The notes beneath the pieces are model-generated. The model had not been told where the DNA came from and did no database searches. It worked only from the letters and a program-made list of their open reading frames with translations. From Pterobdella sp. o SKG-2022 (taxonomy: Eukaryota; Annelida; Clitellata; Hirudinida; Piscicolidae), in assembly GCA_964035795.1 (NCBI GenBank), contig OZ038326.1:2390916-2454915 (forward strand): DNA of 64,000 bases, written 5' to 3'. The translations under genes and the position numbers were made by a program. Shown in pieces: positions 11,501 through 23,600 of this stretch; positions within the stretch are counted from its first letter, which is position 1; every line of letters starts with the position of its first letter.

Positions 11501-14477
11501 TTTTATGATGTTTTTAAATACTTTGTAGTGTTTAGACGACATGTAAAATCGCCAAGTCGATCTTTTCTTAGCCACCAATGGCACCAAACACCGTTAATGA
11601 ATTTCCACCACAAAGAGCATTTATGTAAATTTTTGAATCTTTCCAAAAATTCATGTTATCTGTTGTACATATACATATATGGCTTCAACTCTGCTGTTGG
11701 CTTGTGCTTCAGATATCATAATTTTCATAAATCTCTCAAAAAATATAAATGCAAGAACAGCAAAAATGTAAAAAAGTTTTGGCTGTTTGAGACAAGGTCT
11801 TTTTTTTGAAGCAGCTAAAACTATATTGTTTCTTTTAGTCAATTTTTTATTTGTTTTGAGTGTTTTCCAGGCTGGATGTTTAGAATCAATCAAAATGAAT
11901 CTGTCGATTCAAACTTTAAGACTGGTTGGCGATCTTGTTGTATCTCCGAACTACCTTTTACCTCTAAAACTTTCAACCTTTTTGCTCTTTGATGAATGTT
12001 TTGCTTTTCCAAAAAATTTTTAGTGTTGCTGGTAATAACGTCGAAATATCTTGGTAGTTTATATTCATTTTTTGAATAAAATAACACTGATATTTGGAAT
12101 AGGAATTTCATCGGTGAGTATTGTATAACTTCATAAATGAATTGTATTCCATAGTCATCTTGTACTCAAGTTTTTCATTTTTTGAAAGCTTTTTAATGAG
12201 AACATCCACTGATGAAAGTACTTTTTTTGTTGAAAAGTCATTTAAAATATTAGGAGTGGGCATCTTTTTATGAGCAGCAGTATATTAAATTGGCACGACA
12301 ACTGAAGAAAGTTCTCTGCAGATCATTGTTTCAACAGTCCGAATCAACAACGTAAAATTTTGAATTTAAAAAATAAGTCAGTAAACGTTTGAAATCACTT
12401 ATTTAAAAACAACATTAAAATGATGATATTATTACGAAGAAGATTATACAAAAAAGCTCTTGAATTTTTATTGAAATACTCAAATAGAACTTTTTACAAC
12501 TAAGTTGTTTAAATATTGATGAGCACATTGGTATAGGGAGAGTTGTAATCTCAGTTTTGAATTTTTAGAACCCAGTTTTGAGCTTTTCAACAAAAATAAA
12601 ATGTTACGATTTTCATTCAGTTTTTGATTTGTTAGCTTCATTCTTATTTAGAATCAAATTCTTGAAACTATAAATTTCAAATAATTAACACTTGAGATTA
12701 TTTCACCATTATGTTCCCAAATTAGTCTGAGTTATGTCATCATCATTTATTTGCGCATGGAGCTTCTTTATCGAAAGCTTGAAAAGTCAAGGTGACAAGG
12801 TTGTGATCCAAAGTAAAGTAAACTTAGATTGATAACAAACAGAAAAGTCTGACTCTATCATGCAGAGGTCACAATGCCAAACTTTTCTTAGTCTGAAACA
12901 GAACTTAAAAAACCTTTTGTGAATTTGTTTCCTATGCTAATGATAATTTGGCTAAGTACCCGTAACCACTAACTCTATAACGCTCAAATGTTTTTATATC
13001 ATGAAAATTTATTCAAAAAAAATAATAATGATAACATTATTATGTTTATTATTGTTTCTATTATTATTACTATTTGAAATTTATAAAAATAAGCAGAGAA
13101 TGTTTTAATACAGATTAAATAAATAATTCACAAAAACATCTGTGAAGCAAAACTCACTCTGGTCCGTAATTATTTGAAATTTATAACTATTTCAATACAA
13201 ATTTCATCGGTTATGTATTTCTATTTTATTGGAAATATAGCTTGATGTTCTGTAGGCTGATAGGATTTAACTAATTTGAACAAAAATGTAACAACAAAAA
13301 GATTCTCGATTTCAACTACTTTATTTAGCGTTTCATAATTGAAATTTAATAATTAATTCATACAATACATTTTTAAATTTGATTTGATAATTAAAAAAAT
13401 TTGTGAATAAAAATTGGAAGCTTATACTTTTAAAAATCAGGTTTCATCCAAGGATTCGATTGCAAGCCCTCTACAACTCAATCAACTTGAGGCGCATGAC
13501 GACCTGAAATCTAAAAATAAATAACCTTTCTGCATCTTTCATAGAGCATTAAGAAAAAAAATAGGCTGGAAATATAAGCACAAACTTCAGTTATAAAATT
13601 AAAATTCTGGAAAAAAATTCTTTGTATTAGGTTGTTATGTCAAAATACTGATAACTGGAGCTCAACTTCTCATCTATATCAGTTGTTATTTCATTCAGTT
13701 TTTTCAAAACTCTTTTTGTTTAGCATTTTGTCTTTATTTATTTTCAGTATTTTTGTTTATTTTCAATAAAAAGTCCAGTCGATTTCATTCTTAATAATAG
13801 CATTGACATTGACCATGTTATAAAAAAAGCTATAAAATATTAATAGAAAATAAATTTTAATGTTTCAGAAAACTTTAAATTTATAAGTCAGTTCTATTTA
13901 GAATTCCCATTCATTGTACTTCATTATTGTTTTATTTTCATCGATTTTCTTCATTATTTTATTTGCATATAGACAGAATAAAGGCGTTATGGTCTGAATG
14001 TCGAGAAGAAAAAAAATGACCAGTTAATAGAGAAGTGCTTTGAAAAAACATTTAAGAATATCAACATGTTTTTCGTCACTGAGAAAGTCGGTGACATTTC
14101 CATGATTTATAATTCAAACATATCAATTGGTCCATAAAAATTCATATTTTTTGTGAATATTTAAATACATCAGTGAAGTTTATGTTATTCGTGTTCAAGT
14201 GTCTGATTGGATCTAAAAAGAACTTCAAAGAATTAAGAGTTTAAAGGAGCTGATTAATAATGTCAAATTCAATTCTTTCAGTCTCGAAACTTTTCAATGA
14301 GTAACATAAAGGTTCGAATTTGAAAAAAACTCACTTAAATTATATTTCAAACGTGTTAGAATATAACAATTTTTCAGGTTTTTCCAGCAAAACTTTATGA
14401 AAAAAAGTTGTTAATATCTTTTCAAAATTTGAAAAATTTTCAATAGAAAATGAGAAATGAAAAACTAGGAAAATTCT

Positions 14478-14520
14478 TTATGTAAATCCTGTTATTATGT
14501 AAATCCTGTTATTATGTAAA
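14478..14520. repeat. 17-bp tandem repeat, about 2.5 copies
   Basis: The unit TTATGTAAATCCTGTTA occurs at 14478-14494 and again, identical, at 14495-14511, followed by a partial third copy. It is a recent local duplication with no gene nearby. Confidence 0.85.
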
Positions 14521-17185
14521 ATTGTCAAATTTCTTTTGAAAACACTGATATTAACATTATATTTTGTGAACTTTGAAAAAAAATTAATTTCAACTACTTC
14601 ATTTTGAAATTTTTCTTCATTAATCCATCCATAATTATCATCACGTAATTACGTTTCCAGCCTAATAAAAATGTGATGAAAATGGTTTTATTTAAATAAT
14701 ATCTCAATATTGAGAAAAAGTCTCATTCTTGATGCAATCATTATAAATCTCATGATAGAATATAAATAACTTGGAGACATTTTGTTTAATGTCACATAAG
14801 AAGGAAAGTGGACTGACCTTTGCCAATCACTATCACTGAAAGATTGTTTGTGTTGTTTTGTAGTAGTAAAACTTATTTGAGTTATTAAAAGAAAATGAAA
14901 AGCTCAATTTTTGATACAGATATAAAAAGGAATTGTTCATTGTTGCAATATTTTCTCGAGGCAATTTTTTTGTATAAAAATGGTTTTTTGTAATTTATGC
15001 AATATCTTGAAAAACAAATGATTTCTTCTTGTCCTTTTGTGAATAAATAATCAATTTTGTTCTGTAACTTTTGATTGGTTTTGAGGTTTTTGGACACAAG
15101 CCAACCGTTTTTTGGCTGTTTGAAAAAATGCCGATAATTATCAAAATATCAAATTTTGAAAATTCGTTTGTAAATAAAATTGGAAAAAATAGTTTCATGT
15201 GCCAAATAAAACTTTTATCACTTTTTGGAGAATTTTTTAAAATCAAATACTTTGCGACCTTTTAATGTCACCATCAAACTTTCTTTTGAATTGTTTTCCC
15301 AAATAGCATTTTTTGTTTTTTTTTAAATCTAAAAAATATCTAAATAACTAAAAAATTCAACTAAAAAAACTATGTGTACATCATTTTCATTTAAAAACCT
15401 ATCGACAGAAGTATGAAATGTAATTTTATTTTTTCTAGTTCGTGACTTTCCGAACGTTTTCCAGTTCCAATAATTTGACTTTGAGCATTAAAATTTAGTT
15501 CAATATTATGATTATTCGGTTCAAAAAAACTTATAAAATTATCTTGTGCAAATAACTGATGTTTATTTAAAATATTTCTCTAAATTAGCTTTGATTCAAA
15601 AATACACAAAATTTCTTTTTTTAAATTTAGATTTCCGTTTTCAAAAACCAAACAATTTTTCCTAATAAAAAGTTTAAACTTTTTGAAGTAACTTTCTATA
15701 AAAATTTTTACAAATGGCTTAAACCCAAATAATCGAATTTTATCAGCCCTATGAACTATACACATAGCTATTCACATAGTAAGCTACCAGCCACATAGTA
15801 TTCCAAATTTATAATTTTTTATACTTCAATTGAAGTCATAATCTATTCGAAATTATTTCACTGAAAGTTTTTATATAAGAATTGATAAAATTTTCCTAAA
15901 AAAAAACTTTTTGTGAACATCAAAACTTCACCAACATTGCGGCATGTTATCTTAATAAATTTAAAAACGAATGAATTATAAATTCCTACCCTAGTTCATT
16001 GTTTCATTCAAAGAATGAAAAACTTTAGAGCAAACGTTCTTATGAATATTCATTAACATCGGCATTCGACGCCACAACTGTAATAATTATTATATTCATT
16101 AGTGTTTATAACTTAACAATGCAGTTCTGGGTTAAGCTTGCTATTCTTTCTACCAAAATCTTAGTTATTTTTGATGTCTTGCATATTAGACTGTGAGACC
16201 TTTATCGAAAGACGATTGTGGAAAACGGCTGTTTTTAATGACTGCGGCAATTAGTTTCAACACAAGTAAAGTAGCTTTATTATATCCTATTGCACTATCG
16301 TCATTCTTCATTGCAGAGTCGGTGAATTATGGTTATACTTCATTAAAACACTGTGTATAGAAATCCTTTTTATAGCTAATGTTGGTTTTTGTAGATTTTT
16401 ATGATTTAAATGTAAATTGGCACTAGGAAAGATTCAGTTTGAAGTTTTTTGACCTTTTCTAAAAAATCTTTTTAATCTTAAAAAATTAAAAAAATTATTT
16501 GGAAATAAATTTTATTCAAAAGTCATATTTGCAGCTTTCTTCCTGTTGACACCATCTCCAAATTATTTCCTTTTGATTATGTTTCAGATTTCATTTGGGT
16601 TTATGATGATCTTTTTTTATTTCAACACAAAATTATTGTACTTTTTATATTGAATAAGTATATTTGCTAGTTATTTTTCCACTATAAGAAAACTTAATTT
16701 ATAATTTTTCAAAATTGCCGAAATTTTTTGGAATAATTTTGTGGCGAAATTTTAAACATGTCATTAAAAACAAAAAATGCTCATGATAACTTTCTACTCA
16801 ATTACCCCATCTTCTGCAGTTCACAGCTTATAAAATTATTTAGTTTATTTTAGCTTAAAAATATTTCAAATTTTTTCAAGTCAGCCACATGAAACCACTT
16901 GGAAAATATCCAAAAAAAATTTTTATTAAAAAAAATTGTTTTCTTTTTTTTAATGCATATTTTAACTTGAAAAAATAATTAAAAAATCCCCGTTGCAGCT
17001 TCATACACGTGTTACTTTTTTATTATTACAGAAAAAAATCAAGATTTTGACGCATTTTTTTTAGTGTTTATGAACAAAATGAAAATAAATCAATGCATAA
17101 TTTTTTTTATTAGCAGCTTGTATCAGATGAGTTAAAATACGCGAAAATTTTATTGTTAAAGCAACTTTTATTTTGCAATTTTCAG

Positions 17186-17241
17186 CCTATAGACTCGTGT
17201 CGCATTTTTAGTTCCCAGTGTTCAGATACCGATCTGTTGAG
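17186..17241 (+). other. Possible isolated 56-nt exon
   Basis: A 56-nt stretch with raised GC is preceded by a good 3' splice site (TGCAATTTTCAG) and followed by GAG/GTGATT. One frame is open throughout and reads PIDSCRIFSSQCSDTDLL. No partner exon can be recognised, so this may be chance; it is listed as the most exon-like short segment in the left part of the desert. Confidence 0.2.
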
Positions 17242-17679
17242 GTGATTATGTGCTTGTTAGGTATATAGTTAAATTTCAAGCTCGAGCATAATTGAAATGA
17301 ATTTTTAATCATAATAAAAAAAATATAAAATGAAGGAGTCCAATACATGGAGATTAAAATCATTGGACAACTCAAGTTATTTATCCATTCAAATGAGAAA
17401 TTAAGTTAAATTGTTATAAACACATCTTAAAAACGAAAAAAACCGCAAATTTTTGTTTATCCAAATTTAATTCTCCCAATCAAAACATATTTATGAACGA
17501 AAAAAATATTATTAAATAGATTTGATATTGACTTCAACGAGGATAAAACCACCTCAGAAACGCAACAAAAATATTGTTTTATTAAGTTGAGTAACATAAA
17601 TTTCACCCTGGCAATCTAAATTTAAATGAATCGCTCTTCTTGTAATAAATGACTAGGTTTAGTTTCGAGCCACATCACC

Positions 17680-17850
17680 ATTCATCTGTATTTCCAATCA
17701 TTAATTTATTTATCTGCATGTCTATTCAATTATTTATTAACTCATTTATCCATACATTTACTCATCCATCTGCATTTTAAGGCATCTAACCACCTATCAA
17801 TCTATGTGCCTCTTTATCAACCAGCAAGCCATCTATCCACAGTTCAGCAA
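17680..17850. repeat. Degenerate TCCA/TTTA-type tetranucleotide tract
   Basis: Repeated ATCCATC, TTTATC and TTCATC blocks with 4-nt periodicity, heavily mutated. Similar in kind to the tract at 23370-23600 and, in reverse orientation, to 51425-51480. Confidence 0.6.
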
Positions 17851-19447
17851 AATAGTATTTTTTTTAGCTTCTTGTCAGTTGATTTATTTGAAAGCGTATA
17901 TCCAAGTTTCCTGTTTGAATCGATGGTTTTGTGAAATAAAAAATTTAATGATATTTCTAGTCGTTAAATATCATTAAATAAAACTAACTAGTTATAAGTT
18001 GTATTCTGAAATAAAACAAATTTGATTTGTGACACGGAGAATAATTTTAATTAAATCATGAATATTTAAAAAGTCAGGAATTTCGATCAATGTTTAAAGA
18101 ATAAAAATTTTACGTTCAAGCCGCACTCGCGTCAGATGAAGGTCGTTTGTCATAGTGTTTGTTAAAATTGATGACTGAAAATTTAATATAATAATGATGA
18201 ATAAATCTATGATGCAACTAATAAATATATGAAAATGTTTTGGAAACATTTGGCCAAAATGATGTTTTCGTTTGATATTTTTACTTTTTGAAAATCAGAA
18301 AAATAATTATATCTTTATATTAAAACATTTTTAGGAGTTTTTGTTCCACGAAGCTTTTCGTAAGATGAACTCACATTATCTTTACTCCAAAATAGATTTA
18401 TTTGAAAACCCCTAATGTTTTGAAAGTTTTAAAATTCTCAGTTATTTTTAATAATTTTTAGATTAAGCAAAAATCAAAACTATGTGACGTGTTCATTTTC
18501 GTCAGTAAAAGAATTGAAAACATGCACAAAAAACATGTTGATGAAGTAAAATGAAAAAGGATTTTGTGCTTGAAAGTTGCAAAAATAATGGCAAAAAATC
18601 CGTTCCAGGTTTTATTTCTACAAATTAAACACAATCTCATGAATCAAATCATTGAAAAGTAACGTTTCCATCGAAAATCAACGGTAATTAACGATATTAT
18701 ATTACACTGCTGTGCATGTTCCACTAACAGGGGTTGACAGCAGTCAGTCTAGATTTGATAATACTCACGTCGATTTTTAAGAGCCATCTTATACTGAATT
18801 AATAAGTTAAATCAGAAAATCAGCCTACAGGCGCTAAGTTTGGTAGTGTCAAACGTTTAAAACTTTGCCAAGTAATGATTAAAAGAGAAGTCATTAAAAA
18901 ATACATCACTTCAATTTTGTTAATTTAGCTTTTTTTAATTTTCTCAAAAATTTTTTCTCCTTTTTTTATCTTCTGGAGAGTTTTTTAATTAGATATTTTT
19001 CATACAATTATATCACTAGATTTGTTTCAATTACGGCCTTGATCATTTGAATTCATTGAAAACTGAACATAGTTTGAGACTTGAACTAAGTCTTTAAAAT
19101 CCCACCAAACCCAATTGAAGAAAGCTCAATTATTTCAACTTAAAGTTGATTTTTTGTTCTTTAGTTTCAAAATTATTATGAATCAATCATTCATGATCAA
19201 TAAAACTGGATTCAATTACAAAAAAAACAATTTTATTTTAACCACGCGTTGTTTCACAGTCTCTCTCAGAAAACAACGCATTTTAATAGTTGTACCAAAA
19301 GAAACCAAGTTTTATTATACCAAATAAAGCACAAAGCTTTTGGTGAGATTACTTTACATAAGCAATTATGAAGAACTTTTCAATGTAAGTCAATCTTACC
19401 AGAACCTTTGTATATAATTTGCTTCAATTGAACAAGGTGTTTGAATC

Positions 19448-19527
19448 GGTACACTGTTCAGGATATTCTACCTCATAACTTTATTATGGTACACTGTTCA
19501 GAATATTCTACCTCCTAACTTTATTAT
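19448..19527. repeat. 40-bp tandem duplication
   Basis: The segment 19448-19487, beginning GGTACACTGTTCAG, is followed directly by a second copy at 19488-19527 with two mismatches. No open frame or splice signal is associated with it. Confidence 0.92.
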
Positions 19528-19790
19528 AGTGGAAATGAGTAAACTAAAAACGAGTTATCTTCATTCAATCATTAACTAGTCTTTTAGGCAACAAGAATGT
19601 TAGTGAAGTTTGCATTGAAAATATCTATTGTCTTTACTTTTACATCAACATCAACTCCAAAACTATAGTCATCAGCTTTTCAAGTCTCCTCATTTTCCTA
19701 ACCTCAGTGTTTGTGAAAAATCATCTTTAGTTTTTCTTCCATATATTTAGGTTGGTTTATGTCGTTCCACTGTTTTTGATGATATTTTTC

Positions 19791-19970
19791 AGCCAGTATA
19801 GCTCAGCTTATAGAGCATTTGGCTAATTATCTGAAGTACCCGGATTTGATCCCGTGTTGGGACGGCAATCAACACCTGTTCCATGGTGTGTTTTCTTCAT
19901 ATTAAATTTATAGCAAACTTTTTGAACTCTGAAAAAATGGCTTTATAAAGTGAAAGTTCGAAATTTTCTA
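19791..19970 (+). mobile_element. tRNA-derived SINE, copy 3, intergenic
   Basis: The head carries TATAGCTCAGCTTATAGAGC (A-box-like) and GGATTTGATCCC (decayed B box), then GTGTTGGGACGGCAATC. The tail follows the family order but is more diverged: CCTGTTCCATGG, GTGTGTTTTCTTC, AAATTTATAGCAAAC, TTGAACTCTGAAA. It keeps both promoter boxes at the spacing of a tRNA, so it is the second most complete head. No target-site duplication could be defined by eye. Confidence 0.78.
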
Positions 19971-21884
19971 TTGTTTAATGTAATACATTTCAAAAATAAC
20001 GTTTTTTAAAGTAAAAGGGAAGTGAATGAAAAAGTAGGTCAACCACTAGTCGCTATTAACTGAGGTTTTAGTTAATAGGTTTCCCAGGGTGCTACTCCAT
20101 GTGAACCATGGAAATGAATAGAAAATAAAATAAAAATAAAACAATTGAGAAAAGAAAAACAAAAAAACTTGGAATTAAATATAAAAATATTTAATTTAAA
20201 TAAAAGACAATTTCCTGGAAAAATGACCAAAATATAACAAAATGAAAGCAATCAAATGATTACTGTTTAAAACAAATAAATCTATAAATCCAATAAAAAT
20301 TTGATGAATAAAAATTTAGAAAACAAAGCAATGAATGAAGTTCAGCAGAACTTATTGACAAACTTCACATGAGATTGAGAGTTCATTTTCAATTTTGTGA
20401 TCAATCACTTGATTTTTGTATAAGATGATTAGTTGGGTTAGTTTAGAATTTCCAAAGAAACCAAATAAATCATTCTGTTGAACGTCTTGAAAAATGAGAT
20501 TTACTTTTTGATATAAGGCCTCATGTAAAGTAATAGTTTTGAATCTGATTGAAAAATTTTTGATGAAATGATTAGATCTTACTATTACTTCGGTGTGAGG
20601 CGGTTTTTTAGCAAAACTCTCCAAACATATCTAGAAACTAAACATTTAGTGCTGAAAAATTGTGCTGAGGTATTTTTTTATCAGAAAATATGGTTTTCGT
20701 TTTAATCGATTCATTTGGATGGTAATTTAACCTGAGTTCTGCTGATTAAAGTTTATTTAATAGAAAAACTAAAAATTAAAAATTCTTTAAAAAATCACCA
20801 TTAACAAAAATAATCTTAAAAAAAACGAAAATAGTTGGAAAAAAATAGATGGGCTTGAAGAAAACCACTCATAAGTCTGATGTAGGTGTATGATGAAGAG
20901 GCACCCAGGCTTGGGCGATTAGTAGATTGATCATGCTAAACCTCAAACTGTCATTTAATTGCAGTTCGAAACTTCAAAATTCTTTTGAAGTTTTTGCAGG
21001 TTTAAAATAATTTGAAATTTGAAGTATGTTTAGTTTTAACTTTTTGAATTTAAAATGTTCAAATTTTTTTGGTGTTTACAATTTTATACAATTAAAGCGT
21101 AAAAAAATTAAAAATTAACTCAAGTCAAAAAATAATTTTTTGTATTTTGAAGATTTATAGCAAAAATTAGTGATAAGTTAATAGGAATTTCTGAAAACCA
21201 AAAATTTTTAAATCATTTTCATCTCAAACTTCAAAGTTTACACAAAATGTATCATGATGATTCAGAAAATTTGAGTAAAAAATAAAATTTGAATTAGTTT
21301 TTGACACAGTTACAAAATAGTTTTGTTTTCACTATATAATTCAATTTTACTAATGAAAAATATATTTTAAAATGTACAAAAAATTTTCAATTTTTTCGCA
21401 AAAACTTGAATTCCACAGGGATGCAAAACAAGGTGAAAATTATTTTTGAATTTAGAATTGTATTCTGAATAGAATTATTTAAAATTCAAATTTCATTCAT
21501 AACAAAAACGATTTTGAATTTTAATTTAGTAAGTTTTTATTTAAATCTCAAAAAAAAAATATATTTTAATTTAAGTTTCAAGGATTTGTTTGCGGCTTAA
21601 ACACAGCATATTAAAAAATAATTATATGACTACAATGCCCTTTCAACAATAACACTTGATAATGTAAAATTCTCTTATGAAAAGCTTAGAAGGTTTATTC
21701 AAAAACATACTACGCGTTTGTTTCTTTAATTAGATATGAAATAAACTTTTTTATACATAGTTACTTCTAACTTCATCTGATATTACACGATGGAAAAATT
21801 TGAAATTGTGCAGCATTTGATAAAAGTATATGTTAAGCCTAATTACAGACTAGTTTTGTTACAATTGTTATACACCTTCAACAC

Positions 21885-22035
21885 TCAAAAAGCTCCTGCA
21901 AAGCTTCCAGGAGTATGTGTTTATAAGGATACCCTAAACACCTCAAAGCTGAAGTGGCATGGTGTGTGAGGGTTATGGCGGTAAATTTTCCTAAGCAAGT
22001 TTGTCCAAGTTCTGTCATTTTGACGTAGACTATTT
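21885..22035 (-). other. GC-raised island with a short open frame
   Basis: About 150 nt clearly richer in G+C than the flanks. Read on the minus strand it contains an open frame with mixed composition (MTELGQTCLGKFTAIT, then ATSALRCLGYPYKHILLEAL) ending at 21878. No family is recognised and no splice-compatible neighbour is obvious. It could be a decayed exon, a transposon fragment or a structured noncoding element. Confidence 0.25.
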
Positions 22036-23369
22036 CAAATGTCTTATGGGTCTTTTTACTGAGTATCATTCTAGATTTAATTTTTAAATTTATAAAAAAT
22101 TGAAAGTTTATCTATAAAATTCAACTTGAAAATGGATAAGCAACCTTTAGATAGATGTTGTTTTATTGAGCGCCATAAAAATCCTCACTTATAGAGCCTG
22201 GTATCATTGTATGAAACTACCAGGAATTTTTAAAGATATAAATTTAAGAAGAAATATAACTTTATCATGAATTTTTAAAGATGAAAGTTAGGGGAAAGCT
22301 TTACTCTCGATATTCAGTCTTATTCGGCTTTTGAATGCCTTTGAAGTTTATTATTATTTATAGTATAACAGACGCCAAATCGATCTAGCTTACATGGTAC
22401 TTATCATTAAATAGTCAATGGAAGCTTTCACCTCGGAAGTTGTTTTCATTGATTATTTATTCAAAAAATATTTTTAATATATATTTGGAGTTAATTTTCA
22501 TTGAAATTTGTTAAAATTTTATAAATAATTAAATATAAATTAAGTTTTTCTTGTTTAACATGTAAGAAAAGTGAAAATTTTTTCAGAATTTTTAAAAGAA
22601 GGCTGGTGTTTTAATTAAATTTGATGATGGTTGGTGAAAAGATTGATGAGGTGAGGCGAATCAAAACCAATGAAAAACTTAAAATAATTTCTTGCATAAC
22701 TTATGCAAAAAAATGAAGCATGTTTGTATTAATTTTTGTGTGTTATTTGAACATATTTTTGCTTTTTTGATATATTTTTTATGTTAGTATTTTTCTATAC
22801 TGTTTCAAGTATGTGAGATTTTTTTTAATTCAAAAGGCAGAAATCGTAGAGACTTGTGATCCGATCGATAACTGAATCTTTGATCAAATTTTCAGTTAAA
22901 TTTTTAAAAATATCATAAAAGTTGATTAAATATTGTTTAATTTTGAACAAAGGTGAAATATTACACGATAAAAGTAATTATCAAAAGTTGTAGTTTTATT
23001 AATTTCATGAAATAAGTGCTATCACAATTAAGACTGTGAAATCTTTTACCTTCTACCGTTTAAGGCCTCGAATTCTCAATGTACTCTTTCTTTAAAAAAA
23101 CAGTTTTTAAAAGATTTTTTTAAATTGAAAATATTTTTTTTCTCTGCAAGTCAGCCATTCGTGAAACAGAAAGCCAGTTTTTATCGTCATACAGCCGTAG
23201 TTACATCACTAATTTCACTTCATAATGATTTTAGTTTTAAAAATTTAAAGTGGAGTTTTTTTGCTTGAATATAGTAATTTATTTTTTCATCTAATTTATT
23301 TTCACAATTCATCTTTTTTCCTAACAGTTGTCTTATCTTCCAGAATTTATCTATTTTTTTCTATTCATT

Positions 23370-23600
23370 TTCTTTGTTGATTCATCCATCTATCCATCAA
23401 TCTAATTATCCATCAATAAATTTGTCCATTTATTCTCTAATTAATCCATCGATCTGTTCATCCACGTATTTATTCATTCACGTATGCATGCGTCTGTTCA
23501 TTCACGCATTTATCAATTCATACATGCATCCATGCAAGCATCCATTTATTCATGCATGCATTTCTTCATTTACAAACTTACATCTCTCCATCATTCAACC
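23370..23600. repeat. Degenerate TCCA/TTCA tetranucleotide minisatellite
   Basis: A run of ATCCATC, ATTCATTC and ATGCATGC-like blocks in 4-nt periodicity over about 230 nt. It creates an apparent serine/isoleucine/histidine-rich frame that is an artefact of the repeat. Confidence 0.75.

Noticed and set aside
11480..12111. Cluster of open frames of 70-110 codons on both strands
   Set aside because: No recognisable domain, no consistent strand, and residues expected from A+T-rich sequence. A decayed transposon is possible but cannot be shown.
12205..12240. CTGATGA followed by GAAAAGTC, resembling a hammerhead ribozyme core
   Set aside because: The bases between cannot form stem II and no flanking stems are evident.
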